DNA from: JAJFVC01 sp039698075 | Lineage (GTDB): Bacteria > Planctomycetota > Planctomycetia > Pirellulales > Thermoguttaceae | NCBI GenBank assembly: GCA_039698075.1 | Contig: JBDKTJ010000070.1 | Span: 1-64,000, forward strand | Reading direction: 5' to 3' | DNA: 64,000 nucleotides | Program-made: the position numbers and the translations under genes | Notes under the pieces: model-generated | The model's input: the letters and a program-made list of their open reading frames with translations, nothing else | The model's database searches: none | What the model was told of the DNA's origin: nothing | In this document: positions 52,049 to 60,541 of the stretch, piece by piece | Numbering within the stretch: the stretch's first letter is position 1 | Layout: each line of letters starts with the position of its first letter

Positions 52049-52198
52049 AACCTCTTCATCCTCGACAAAGGCAAACCGGTCGTAAGGCTGGGACGCAAAA
52101 CCAAGGGCCGCCGGATCGTATCCGTCGGAAGCCTGGTTGCCGAAAGGGTGTTGTGAGAGTTGTTTCGGCAGGGCGGGAGACGAAGAGGTTTTGTTTTT
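52049..52198 (+). promoter_or_regulatory. Expression platform: competing hairpin and outer stem with U-rich tract
   Basis: TGCCGAAA (52138-52145) is perfectly complementary to TTTCGGCA (52163-52170); this hairpin shares its 5' strand with the riboswitch closing helix, so only one can form. In addition AACCTCTTC (52049-52057) is perfectly complementary to GAAGAGGTT (52182-52190), which runs straight into TTGTTTTT (52191-52198). The 9-bp outer stem plus T-tract looks like a terminator-type element enclosing the aptamer. Which state is ON cannot be decided from sequence alone. Confidence 0.55.
52062..52148 (+). promoter_or_regulatory. Cyclic-di-GMP-I (GEMM) riboswitch in the flp pilin leader
   Basis: Conserved GEMM blocks occur in the right order: AGGCAAACC at 52069-52077, a short P2 hairpin (CCGGTC, GNRA tetraloop GTAA, GGCTGG), GGGACGCAAAACC at 52090-52102, GGGCC at 52105-52109, a P3 hairpin (CCGGAT-CGTA-ATCCG region, 52111-52125), GGTTGCCG at 52135-52142. 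The match to the GGGACGCAAA-CC joining segment is nearly complete. GGCAA-ACC and GGTTGCC can pair as the closing helix. It lies about 200 nt upstream of the flp pilin gene, so c-di-GMP should control pilin expression. Confidence 0.87.
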
Positions 52199-52339
52199 AC
52201 TAAAGGTGGGATCCCGACGATGAACCGCAGGCCGGCGTCAGCCCGAAAGGGTTGATGTTTCGTCCGAAGGGTCCCAATAGGGTTTTGTGGTTCCGGCCGG
52301 CTTCCGTTGGGAAGTTGGATCCGGAATGGAGGAATACCC

Positions 52340-52516
52340 ATGAAGTCGCTCGCTCAGAAAGTGCAACGTTTCCTCGTTTCCGAGGACGGCCCCACCGCCG
52401 TCGAGTACGCCGTGATGTTGGCCCTGATCGTGATCGTCTGCTTGACGGCGATCACCTCGATTGGCACCAACGCCAATAAGACGTTCAACACCATCGCGAC
52501 GAAAATCGGCACCTAA
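52340..52516 (+). CDS. flp: Flp-type major pilin precursor
   Basis: 58 aa. Short basic leader (MKSLAQKVQRFLVSEDG) followed by prepilin cleavage site G|PTAVEYAVML with Glu and Tyr at +5 and +6, the Flp/TadV signature. A hydrophobic helix (ALIVIVCLTAITSIG) and a short tail complete the pilin. GGAGG lies 6 nt before the ATG. Processed by the TadV/CpaA peptidase encoded next. Transcribed separately: a strong terminator follows, giving more pilin than machinery. Confidence 0.95.
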   Translation: MKSLAQKVQRFLVSEDGPTAVEYAVMLALIVIVCLTAITSIGTNANKTFNTIATKIGT

Positions 52517-52586
52517 GGTGGTTGGCCATGTGGGAACCCGGCTCGGGATTCGAGCCGAAGCGTAGTGACCGCTAGAACCGGAAGAA

Positions 52587-52629
52587 CCCCCTCGAAGCCA
52601 AAGGAAATGGTTTCGAGGGGGTGTTTTTT
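52587..52629 (+). terminator. Rho-independent terminator after flp
   Basis: A 10-bp perfect stem (CCCCCTCGAA at 52587-52596 with TTCGAGGGGG at 52612-52621) extends inward by GCCA/TGGT pairing, and is followed by TGTTTTTT. It separates flp from tadV, so flp can be expressed at a higher level than the assembly genes. Confidence 0.9.
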
Positions 52630-52684
52630 GACCTATACATTGTGTAGGAGATAATTTCCACCTTTACTTACGGAGCCTTCTGGC

Positions 52685-53251
52685 ATGTTGACGTCCCTGC
52701 ACCTTCCCGCGTTCCTCACGGAAAACTGGCCCGTCTGGCTGCTCAGCGCCGTGTTGATCTTCGCCGCCGTCATCGACGGCCTGAAGCTGAAAGTGCCCAA
52801 TTGGATCACCTACCCGCTGCTGCTGGCCGGATGGATTTACAGCGCCATGCAGTTCGGCTGGCCCGGCCTGGGCGACAGCATGGTGGGAACGTTCGTCGGC
52901 TTGGGACTGTTGCTGCCGGCCTATGCGATCGGCGGCATGGGCGCCGGCGACGTCAAACTGCTGGCCGGCGTCGGCGCTTGGGTCGGCGCGACCATTACGC
53001 TGTATGCCTTCTGCGTCTCCGCGCTGGTTGGCGGAGCGATCGCCGTGTGCATGGTTTTGTGGCGTCATGCGTGGAGTCATCATGCTTACCAGTTCTGGGC
53101 CATCGCGCACGAAATTTTGGAGGTCCGAGACCCCAACGCGCTGTCGGCCATCGCCGCGGAACGTAAGAGCCAAATGTTGCTGCTCCCGTATGGGATTCCC
53201 ATCGCGATTGGTTCAATTGCCTATTTTGCCTGGGCAGGAATGTTGATATGA
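52685..53251 (+). CDS. cpaA: Prepilin peptidase TadV/CpaA (A24A family)
   Basis: 188 aa with about five membrane helices. Aspartyl active sites are Asp in AAVIDGLKLKVPNWITYPLL and in GGMGAGDVKLLAGVG (GxGD). It cleaves the Flp leader peptide at the cytoplasmic face. The N-methyltransferase domain of PilD is absent, normal for TadV. GGAG 10 nt before the ATG. Its stop overlaps the start of tadE by 4 bp (ATGA). Confidence 0.93.
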   Translation: MLTSLHLPAFLTENWPVWLLSAVLIFAAVIDGLKLKVPNWITYPLLLAGWIYSAMQFGWPGLGDSMVGTFVGLGLLLPAYAIGGMGAGDVKLLAGVGAWVGATITLYAFCVSALVGGAIAVCMVLWRHAWSHHAYQFWAIAHEILEVRDPNALSAIAAERKSQMLLLPYGIPIAIGSIAYFAWAGMLI

Positions 53252-53808
53252 GACTACCCCGCTTTCCCACATTACCGAACGAAAGCCGCTCGACGGACGA
53301 GCCTTTTCGTGGCGTCCCACCTACGGATTGGGGAAATCCGTCGCAAAAGGCCGCTTGTCCATCAGTTAATCTAGAGAAGGCTTGCCGAACATGCCGAAGA
53401 AATCGACGAGGCGCGGCGGCGGTTGAGTTCGCCATCGTTGCGCCGTTGTTTTTTCTGTTGATGTTCGGAATGGTCGAGTTCGGCCGAGCCATCATGGTGC
53501 AACAAGTGTTGACAAACGCCGCCCGAGAAGGCGCCCGATACGCGGTGCTGGATGGCGCCACCAGCACGATGGCCAAGTCGAAAGTAGTGAGTTATTTGAC
53601 CAGTGCCGGAATTGCGGGCGGTTCGGCCACGATCTGCAACAGCAGCGGCGCCGAAGTGGAGCCGAGCACGATCGGCTACGGCGAGTCGGTGGTGGTCAGC
53701 GCGCAGGTTCCCTACAACAATGTTGCTTGGCTGCCGGCTCCTTGGTTCCTGAAAAACCTCACCACGATGAGCGCCACGGTGGTCATGCGGCGTGAAACGG
53801 TTCAATAA
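53248..53808 (+). CDS. tadE: TadE-like pseudopilin
   Basis: 186 aa. TadE signature after a hydrophilic N-terminal region: RRGAAAVEFAIVAPLFFLLM, then FGMVEFGRAIMVQQVLTNAA and REGARYAVL. Cleavage by TadV would occur after G in RRG|AAAVEF. The leader here is long, about 55 residues, where 15-30 is usual; no better internal start is visible. The mature part is beta-rich. Overlaps cpaA by 4 bp. A partner TadF or TadG gene is not recognised nearby. Confidence 0.88.
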   Translation: MRLPRFPTLPNESRSTDEPFRGVPPTDWGNPSQKAACPSVNLEKACRTCRRNRRGAAAVEFAIVAPLFFLLMFGMVEFGRAIMVQQVLTNAAREGARYAVLDGATSTMAKSKVVSYLTSAGIAGGSATICNSSGAEVEPSTIGYGESVVVSAQVPYNNVAWLPAPWFLKNLTTMSATVVMRRETVQ

Positions 53809-53838
53809 GCGACGGGACGACACGAAGGCTCAACATTT

Positions 53839-54933
53839 ATGCGACCCAAATCCTTAGCCTTATTGTTGTTGTCGCTGGGCCTCGGCCTGGTGGCGTCGAT
53901 CGGCATCATGGAAGTGCTGGCCCGGCGCAACGCAGAGCCGGTCGGACCGGTGGGCCAAAACGTGCCGATCTTTGTCGCCATGACCGACATCGGACTGGGC
54001 GAATCGCTGACCCCGCAGATGCTCGAGTTGAAGCAATGGCCGAAGGATAAAGTTCCGCACGGCGCCATCTCGAAAATCGAAAACACCGTAGGCCGCCGCA
54101 CCCGCACGAAAATCTACGCCGGCGAACCCGTGTTGGAGAACCGGCTGTTGGGCAAAGGCGCCAGCGAACAAGGCGCCACGTCGTTGATTCCGAAAGGCTA
54201 TCGCGTCGTGCCGGTCAAGGTGGACCTGGTCAGCGGCGGCAGCAGCCTGATTTTGCCGGGCGACCGCGTCGACGTGATGATCCACCTGATCCGCGACGCC
54301 AACCGCGACATCCGAGAAACCGTCACGCGAACCATCTTGCAGGACATCAAGGTGTTTGCCGTCAATGACGTAGTGGATTTGGAGAAAGAAAAAGACGGCG
54401 CCGGACGGTCGATCGCCGCAAAGACCATTTCGCTGTTGGTCACGCCCGAACAAGCGGCCAAAGTGATGCTGGCCGCCCAAATGGGCTCAGTCAATCTGGT
54501 GATGCGCAGTCCCGACGACGACCAGCAAGGGCCGAACGTGCAAGCGCGTCCGAGCGAACTGCTCGGCATGGACGGCCAAGCCGATCGCTCCAAGGAATCG
54601 CTGGTCGAGCCGGCAACGAATCTGTCGGACAAGACGAAGGATTTTGTGGATTTTCTGAGTTCGACGAAAAAGAAGCCCGGCACGGCCGATTCCACCGCGT
54701 CGGCGCAGCAGACTTGGACCATGCGGATGCTCAAGGCGGGCGAGGTCGAAGACGTTCATTTCGAAACGAACGCCGCCGGCACGACGCCCGACTCGCCGAT
54801 CGGAGATTGGAAGAAGGTGGTCGGGGCCCCAGCCAACGCGCCGTCCGCGCAGGAACCGGCGTCGGTGCCGGAGCCGCCCGCAAAAAACCCGTCGCCCAAG
54901 CCGACCGGCAAGCGCGACAAGAACATGGATTGA
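53839..54933 (+). CDS. cpaB: Tad pilus assembly protein CpaB/RcpC
   Basis: 364 aa. Signal anchor MRPKSLALLLLSLGLGLVAS. An SAF domain (about 43-115: QNVPIFVAMTDIGLGESLTP to IYAGEPVLENRLLG) and a RcpC domain (PKGYRVVPVKVDLVSGGSSL, then ILPGDRVDVMIHL) follow. The long C-terminus is Pro/Ala/Lys-rich, probably disordered. It forms part of the outer-membrane secretin complex with RcpA. Confidence 0.92.
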   Translation: MRPKSLALLLLSLGLGLVASIGIMEVLARRNAEPVGPVGQNVPIFVAMTDIGLGESLTPQMLELKQWPKDKVPHGAISKIENTVGRRTRTKIYAGEPVLENRLLGKGASEQGATSLIPKGYRVVPVKVDLVSGGSSLILPGDRVDVMIHLIRDANRDIRETVTRTILQDIKVFAVNDVVDLEKEKDGAGRSIAAKTISLLVTPEQAAKVMLAAQMGSVNLVMRSPDDDQQGPNVQARPSELLGMDGQADRSKESLVEPATNLSDKTKDFVDFLSSTKKKPGTADSTASAQQTWTMRMLKAGEVEDVHFETNAAGTTPDSPIGDWKKVVGAPANAPSAQEPASVPEPPAKNPSPKPTGKRDKNMD

Positions 54934-55037
54934 AATAGGATCGGTCCTGAACCCAACGGACCGCGGATCGTACAAGGATCAAGGATGACCCGGCTCCCAA
55001 CCGTCGAGGTTTGGAGCTTTATGCAAGGAATGCAAGG

Positions 55038-56792
55038 ATGTTCACGCGATCGATTCGGCAGTCGCCTGTGCCAAGGATCTGCTCCAAAGCGGCCAGCCCG
55101 GTCTCCCGCGGCCGAAGGCTATCGAAACGTCAGTTGGTTTTGGGATCGGCGCTGATCGCATTCGGCCTGTGGTTGCCGACCGTTGCGGCGTCGCAATCGC
55201 CGGCCGGCGCGCCGCCGTCGGAACCCGTGGCGCCGTCGACCTCGACGACTCCGGTGCAGCCGTCGGCGTCGATCGTCCATAAGGTTCAGTCGGCCAGCGA
55301 GCGGATGGAGATGACGGTCCACACCAGCCGCATCCTGACGATGGAGCACAAGATCGCCCAGGCGCAGGTCAGCAATCCGAACCTGATCGAATTGACGCCG
55401 TTGTCGCCCACGCAAATCCAAGTGGCGGCCAAGACGGCCGGCATCACGCAAATCAACCTCTGGACCGACGATCGGCAAATCTTCACCATCGATGTGATCG
55501 TCTTGAACGACGTCCGCGAGTTGCAGATGGTCCTGCAATCGACGTTCCCCAACGCCGCGTTGAAGGTCGTCCCGGTGGCGAACGCCGTCCTCATTTCCGG
55601 ATACGTCGACAAAGACGAGTCGATCGAGCGAATCGTCCGCATCGCCGAGGAATACTATCCGAAAGTAATCAACAACATGACCGTCGCCGGCGTGCAGCAA
55701 GTGCTCTTGCACGTCAAGGTGATGGAAGTCTCGCGGACCAAACTACGCCGCCTGGGATTCGACTTCGCCAACATCAACGGATCGAGCGTCGTCGGGTCGG
55801 GCATCTCCGGCCTGCTGGCCAATTCGCTCGACACGTCGCAATCGCTGGCCACGACGGTCAAGTCGGGCACGCCCAGCACGTTCTCGTTCGGCGTCGTCAA
55901 CGGCAACAGCGCCTTTTTCGGATTCCTCGACGCCTTGCGGCAAGACAACCTGCTGAAAATCCTTTCCGACCCGACGCTGGTGACCGTCAGCGGCCGAGCG
56001 GCCAACTTCAACGCGGGCGGCGAAATCCCCGTGCCCATCCCCCAAAGCCTCGGCACGATCTCGATCGACTGGAAACAATACGGCACCCAGATCAAGTTCA
56101 TCCCCTTGGTGTTGGGCAATGGAAAAATCCAACTCGACGTGCTTCCGTACATCAGCGAGTTGGACGAAACCCACAGCACGACGATCAACGGCACCACGGT
56201 GCCGGGCATCCGTTCGCGCACGGCCGACACCCGGGTTGAGATGACAGCGGGCCAGACCTTGGCCATCGCCGGCTTGGTGCAAACCCGCGTCGAAGCCGGA
56301 GCCACCGGACTGCCCTGGCTCAGCGAGGTGCCGTACTTGAACGTCCTGTTCGGAACGAAAAACCACGTCATCAACGAAGTCGAACTGCTGATGCTGGTGA
56401 CGCCCGAGTTCGTCGAACCGATGGATGCCTGCGAAGTGCCGCCGGGTGGGCCGGGCACCAACACGACCAACCCCAGCGATTGGGAATTGTTCATGAAGGG
56501 GCACCTCGAAGTGCCGAAGGCCTGTCCTTGCACGCCCTGCGCGGACGGCACGGCGGCATGTCTGGATCACCATGCCCCCGCAACAACTCCGCCGCCGGAA
56601 GGCATGATTCAAGAGCCCGGTCAGCGAATTCCCACGCCTGCGCCGATCCCGATGGGCGGTGCAAAAGGCTCGCAGCCGCAAAATCGCTACAGCTCACCCA
56701 AAGCGACCGTCGCCGCGAAGCCCTCGTTGGGGGATTCCACAAACGGCCCCGCTGGAATTATCGGCCCGGTCGGCGATGACGTGGTAAAGTAA
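55038..56792 (+). CDS. cpaC: Tad pilus secretin RcpA/CpaC
   Basis: 584 aa. ATG at 55038 with AAGGA 8 nt upstream. N-terminal signal (RQLVLGSALIAFGLWLPTVA), then BON/N0-like region (RILTMEHKIAQAQVSNPNLI; DDRQIFTIDVIVLNDVRELQ) and the type II/III secretin domain (VLLHVKVMEVSRTKLRRLGF to ELLMLVTPEFVEPM). GGEIPVPIPQSLGTISIDWK is the classic secretin lip region. The C-terminal ~90 residues are Pro/Ala/Cys-rich (CPCTPC), unusual for a secretin. Forms the outer-membrane channel through which Flp pili exit. Confidence 0.94.
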   Translation: MFTRSIRQSPVPRICSKAASPVSRGRRLSKRQLVLGSALIAFGLWLPTVAASQSPAGAPPSEPVAPSTSTTPVQPSASIVHKVQSASERMEMTVHTSRILTMEHKIAQAQVSNPNLIELTPLSPTQIQVAAKTAGITQINLWTDDRQIFTIDVIVLNDVRELQMVLQSTFPNAALKVVPVANAVLISGYVDKDESIERIVRIAEEYYPKVINNMTVAGVQQVLLHVKVMEVSRTKLRRLGFDFANINGSSVVGSGISGLLANSLDTSQSLATTVKSGTPSTFSFGVVNGNSAFFGFLDALRQDNLLKILSDPTLVTVSGRAANFNAGGEIPVPIPQSLGTISIDWKQYGTQIKFIPLVLGNGKIQLDVLPYISELDETHSTTINGTTVPGIRSRTADTRVEMTAGQTLAIAGLVQTRVEAGATGLPWLSEVPYLNVLFGTKNHVINEVELLMLVTPEFVEPMDACEVPPGGPGTNTTNPSDWELFMKGHLEVPKACPCTPCADGTAACLDHHAPATTPPPEGMIQEPGQRIPTPAPIPMGGAKGSQPQNRYSSPKATVAAKPSLGDSTNGPAGIIGPVGDDVVK

Positions 56793-56880
56793 AGAAGATG
56801 GTCAAAGGCAGACGGCGGGAGTTCTCGCATTGGAACTCCGCGTTCGGCTTTTGTTTCCATCTTCCTGTTTTACGCACACC

Positions 56881-58095
56881 ATGAGCAATGTCCTTCGCTT
56901 GGCCATCGTCGATCCCAACGATTTTCAACGTGAATCGTTGAAAAATCTGTTGCTGGGCATGGACATGGTTTGGCTCGAGGCCGAGTGCTCTCGCTACGAG
57001 TTCTTCGCCGACGTGGTGGCGCAGACCAATCCGGACATCGGACTGGTGGCCATCGACTCCGATCCGACCAAGGCGCTCGAACTGGTTTCGCGTCTGGCCT
57101 CGGCTTCGCCGAACTGCGCCGTGTTGGTCGTCAGTTCGTCGAGCGACGGCTCGCTGATTTTGCAGGCGCTTCGGGCTGGGGCGAAGGAGTTCCTCACGCA
57201 GCCGGTCAAAATCGAAGACCTGCTGGCCGCCTTGGGACGGATCGGCGAGCGACGCTTCGGGCCCGGCGATCAGCGGCCTCGCGGCACTCAGGTGATCGCG
57301 GTAGCCGGGGCGAGCGGCGGCGTCGGCACGACCAGTCTGGCCGTCAATCTCGGCTGCGCGCTGGCCCAAGACTCGAAAAACTCCGTCGCACTGATCGATT
57401 TGGACCTTTGCTTGGGCGACGCCGACGTGTTTTTGGACACCATTCCCGACTATACTCTGGTCGACGTGGCGCAAAACGTCACGCGGCTGGATTTCACGCT
57501 TCTGAAACGATCGTTGACCAAACATTCCTCCGGCCTCTATTTGCTGCCGCGGCCCGTGCAGTTGGAGGACGTCGCGTTGGTCAGCCGCGAGGACCTGCAT
57601 CGCGTGATCGGGCTGATGAAGGCCACGTTCACCCATCTGGTGCTCGATCTGTCGAAGGGCTACACGCCGACCGACATGGTCGCCTTGGAGTCGGCCGACC
57701 AAATTCTGCTGACCACGCAGCTTGACCTGCCGTGTCTGCGCAACGTCGTCCGCCTGTTGATGTCGTTCGGAAACATGGAAGGCATGGCCGAAAAAGTCAA
57801 GATCGTGGTGAACCGCGTGGGCCTCGACAGCGGACAAATTACGCTTAAAAAAGCCGAGGAGACGATCGGCAAGAATATCTTCTGGCAATTGCCCAACGAC
57901 TATCGCACGATGATCGAGTCCCGCAATAACGGCGTGCCGCTGATTGAACACGCCCCCAAGGCGGCGATCACGCAGTCGGTGGTCGCGTTGGCCCGCCTCC
58001 TCTCCGGCGACGAATCGGCCCGGTCCGAGCAGTTGGGCGTCAAAGGCATGTTGGGCTCGCTGCGAAAGCTCTGGCCAGTGAAGACGGCGAAGTAG
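56881..58095 (+). CDS. cpaE: Tad pilus assembly/localisation protein CpaE/TadZ
   Basis: 404 aa. N-terminal receiver-like domain (LRLAIVDPNDFQRESLKNLL; VAIDSDPT; VVSSSSDGSLILQALRAGAK) lacking a full set of receiver residues. ParA/MinD-like ATPase follows: deviant Walker A AGASGGVGTTSLAVNLG (no Lys at the usual position, common in TadZ), Walker A' ALIDLDLCLGDADVFLD. It localises the Tad machinery to a pole and recruits TadA. ATG at 56881 matches the receiver start. Follows the secretin gene by 88 nt. Confidence 0.92.
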   Translation: MSNVLRLAIVDPNDFQRESLKNLLLGMDMVWLEAECSRYEFFADVVAQTNPDIGLVAIDSDPTKALELVSRLASASPNCAVLVVSSSSDGSLILQALRAGAKEFLTQPVKIEDLLAALGRIGERRFGPGDQRPRGTQVIAVAGASGGVGTTSLAVNLGCALAQDSKNSVALIDLDLCLGDADVFLDTIPDYTLVDVAQNVTRLDFTLLKRSLTKHSSGLYLLPRPVQLEDVALVSREDLHRVIGLMKATFTHLVLDLSKGYTPTDMVALESADQILLTTQLDLPCLRNVVRLLMSFGNMEGMAEKVKIVVNRVGLDSGQITLKKAEETIGKNIFWQLPNDYRTMIESRNNGVPLIEHAPKAAITQSVVALARLLSGDESARSEQLGVKGMLGSLRKLWPVKTAK

Positions 58096-58235
58096 CTCAC
58101 CGGCCGCGCAACCGCCGCAATCGTTCCAATCCCACCGTCCTGTGCGCGGCTTCCGTCCCGTCGAAAAACGCGCTTTTTTGACACTTCGGCGTAAGCTATC
58201 TTTGTTTGAGGGTTGATCTTAAGGAAATATTTTTC

Positions 58236-59558
58236 ATGTCGAAACTGATGATGCCGACGTCGCACGCCGCCGAGCCGAAAGAGGGTTCGTTCGAGGAACT
58301 CAAGCAACGCATCCACAGCAAACTGGTCGACAAACTCGACCTGTCGCGCGTGGGCGAGCTGGAAGGCGACACCCTGCGCCGCGAAATCCGATTGGTGATC
58401 GAACATCTCTGCGACAACGAAGGCACGCTGTTGAATCGCAACGAGCGCGAACGGCTGGTCAGCGAAGTGCTGGACGAGACGTTCGGACTGGGCCCGTTGG
58501 AAATGCTGCTGAAAGATTCGACGATCAGCGATATTTTGATCAACGGCCCCAAGAATGTCTATTGCGAGCGTCGCGGCAAGATGGAAAAGACCAACGTCAC
58601 CTTCCGCGACAACAAACATCTGATGCAGATCATCGACCGGATCATCTCGAAGGTGGGCCGCCGGGTCGACGAAACCTGCCCGATGGTCGACGCCCGCATG
58701 CTCGACGGCTCGCGTTTCAACGCGATCATTCCGCCGCTGGCGCTCGATGGGGCGTGCGTTTCCATTCGACGATTCGGCGCCAACCCGCTTAAACTGGAAG
58801 ACCTGCTGAACTATCGGGCCTTCACGCCGGAAATGGTGATGTTGTTGGAAGGCGCGATCAAGGCGCGGCTGAACATTGTGATCTCCGGCGGCACCGGCTC
58901 CGGCAAAACGACGTTGTTGAACACGCTGTCCAGCTTCATCCCCAACACGGACCGCATCGTGACGATCGAAGACGCGGCCGAACTGCAGTTGCAGCAAGAC
59001 CATGTCGTGCGGTTGGAAACCCGGCCGGCCAACATCGAAGGCAAGGGCGCGATCAATGCGACCGATCTGGTGCGCAACGCGTTGCGCATGCGGCCCGAAC
59101 GAATCATCATCGGCGAATGCCGCGGCGCCGAAGCGCTCGACATGCTTCAGGCAATGAACACCGGCCACGAAGGCTCGATGACCACTCTGCACGCCAACAG
59201 CCCTCGCGACGCCCTATCCCGACTGGAAACCATGGTGATGATGGCCGGATTTGAATTGCCGTTGAAAGCGATGCGCAACCAGATTGCCAGCGCCATCGAC
59301 CTGGTCATTCAAGTGAGCCGGCTTCAAGGCGGCGCCCGCAAAGTGACGGCCATCACCGAGATCGTCGGCATGGAGCAGGACACCGTCGTCATGCAAGACG
59401 TTTACCGCTACGACAAGGAGGGCGTGGACGAGACCGGCCGGGCTTATGGTAAGTTCATCGCCACGGGCATTCGGCCCATGTTCATGTCGCGGCTCGAGTC
59501 GGCCGGCATTCGATTGCCGTCCAGCGCCTTCCGCGAGCGCGTGATGTTGGAGGACTGA
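58236..59558 (+). CDS. tadA: Tad pilus assembly ATPase TadA/CpaF
   Basis: 440 aa, GspE/VirB11-type hexameric ATPase. Walker A ISGGTGSGKTTLLNTL near residue 218, Asp box VTIEDAAELQLQQDHVVRLE, Walker B RPERIIIGECRGAEALDMLQ, His box GHEGSMTTLHANSPRDAL. AAGGA about 10 nt before ATG 58236. Powers Flp pilus extension and, in some species, retraction. Confidence 0.96.
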   Translation: MSKLMMPTSHAAEPKEGSFEELKQRIHSKLVDKLDLSRVGELEGDTLRREIRLVIEHLCDNEGTLLNRNERERLVSEVLDETFGLGPLEMLLKDSTISDILINGPKNVYCERRGKMEKTNVTFRDNKHLMQIIDRIISKVGRRVDETCPMVDARMLDGSRFNAIIPPLALDGACVSIRRFGANPLKLEDLLNYRAFTPEMVMLLEGAIKARLNIVISGGTGSGKTTLLNTLSSFIPNTDRIVTIEDAAELQLQQDHVVRLETRPANIEGKGAINATDLVRNALRMRPERIIIGECRGAEALDMLQAMNTGHEGSMTTLHANSPRDALSRLETMVMMAGFELPLKAMRNQIASAIDLVIQVSRLQGGARKVTAITEIVGMEQDTVVMQDVYRYDKEGVDETGRAYGKFIATGIRPMFMSRLESAGIRLPSSAFRERVMLED

Positions 59559-59562
59559 GACC

Positions 59563-60537
59563 TTGTTTCATCCATTGCTTCTCGGCCTGATTGCGTTCGT
59601 GGGCGTCGCCACGCTGGTCGGCGGCGCGGCGATGCTGTTCCGCCCGGAGCCGACCAGCAAAGTGGAGGATCGTCTTCACTTGCTGACCACTCGCACGGGG
59701 ACGGCGGACAAGGACGCCGCGGCCAAAGAGGCCAGCATTCTGTCCGAGCCGCTTGATGATGATTCGCCGGGAATGACGCAAACCTTCTTTGAACGGTTCG
59801 GCAACTTCCATCTATTGTTCGAGCAGGCCGACACCAGTCTGACGACTGGACAAATGCTGGCGGTGTCGGCGACGATGGCCGTGATCGGCGCCGTGTTGGG
59901 TGCGCTGGCGGGCGTCCATTTCGTGTTGGTGCCGGTGTTGGCGATGTTTTTTGGGTGCTTGCCGTTCGTCTGGCTGATGTTCCGCCGCAACCGCCGATTT
60001 CGGGCGTTCGCCGCACAACTGCCCGACGCCTTGGAAATGCTGGCCCGCTCACTTCGCTCCGGCCAGAGCTTGGGGTTCGGATTCAATATGGTCGCCACTG
60101 AAATGCCGGCGCCGATCAGCAAGGAGTTTGGCCGCATCTTCGAAGAACAAAACCTCGGCGTTCCGTTGGATGACAGCCTGCGGAGTCTGACCGATCGGAT
60201 TCCGAACCTCGATTTGAAATTTTTTGTCACCGCCGTGATCCTTCAACGCCAAACGGGCGGCGATCTGGCCGAAATCCTCGACAAGATCGGCGACCTGATC
60301 CGCGAGCGGTTCCGCATTTGGGGCCAGGTGCAAGCGCTGACCGGCGAAGGCCGACTGTCGGGCGTCGTGTTGCTGGCCTTGCCGTTCGTGCTATTTCTGG
60401 CCGTCTATCAACTCAATCCGGACTATATTCAAGTGCTGTTCACCGACCCGCTCGGCACGAAAATGTTGGCTGTCGCCGTTTTCATGCAAATCCTCGGAGC
60501 GCTGGTGATCCGAAAAATCGTCAACATTAAGGTGTAA
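59563..60537 (+). CDS. tadB: Tad inner-membrane platform protein TadB
   Basis: 324 aa. GspF/TadB domain: QLPDALEMLARSLRSGQSLG near residue 150, PISKEFGRIFEEQNLGVPLD, GGDLAEILDKIGDLIRERFR. Membrane helices near 7-25, 95-125 and 265-320. TTG start at 59563 with GGAGG 10 nt upstream, 4 nt after tadA. Confidence 0.93.
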   Translation: MFHPLLLGLIAFVGVATLVGGAAMLFRPEPTSKVEDRLHLLTTRTGTADKDAAAKEASILSEPLDDDSPGMTQTFFERFGNFHLLFEQADTSLTTGQMLAVSATMAVIGAVLGALAGVHFVLVPVLAMFFGCLPFVWLMFRRNRRFRAFAAQLPDALEMLARSLRSGQSLGFGFNMVATEMPAPISKEFGRIFEEQNLGVPLDDSLRSLTDRIPNLDLKFFVTAVILQRQTGGDLAEILDKIGDLIRERFRIWGQVQALTGEGRLSGVVLLALPFVLFLAVYQLNPDYIQVLFTDPLGTKMLAVAVFMQILGALVIRKIVNIKV

Positions 60538-60541
60538 TGTC

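Noticed and set aside
58178..58183. TTGACA upstream of tadA as a promoter
   Set aside because: No acceptable -10 box at 16-18 bp spacing.
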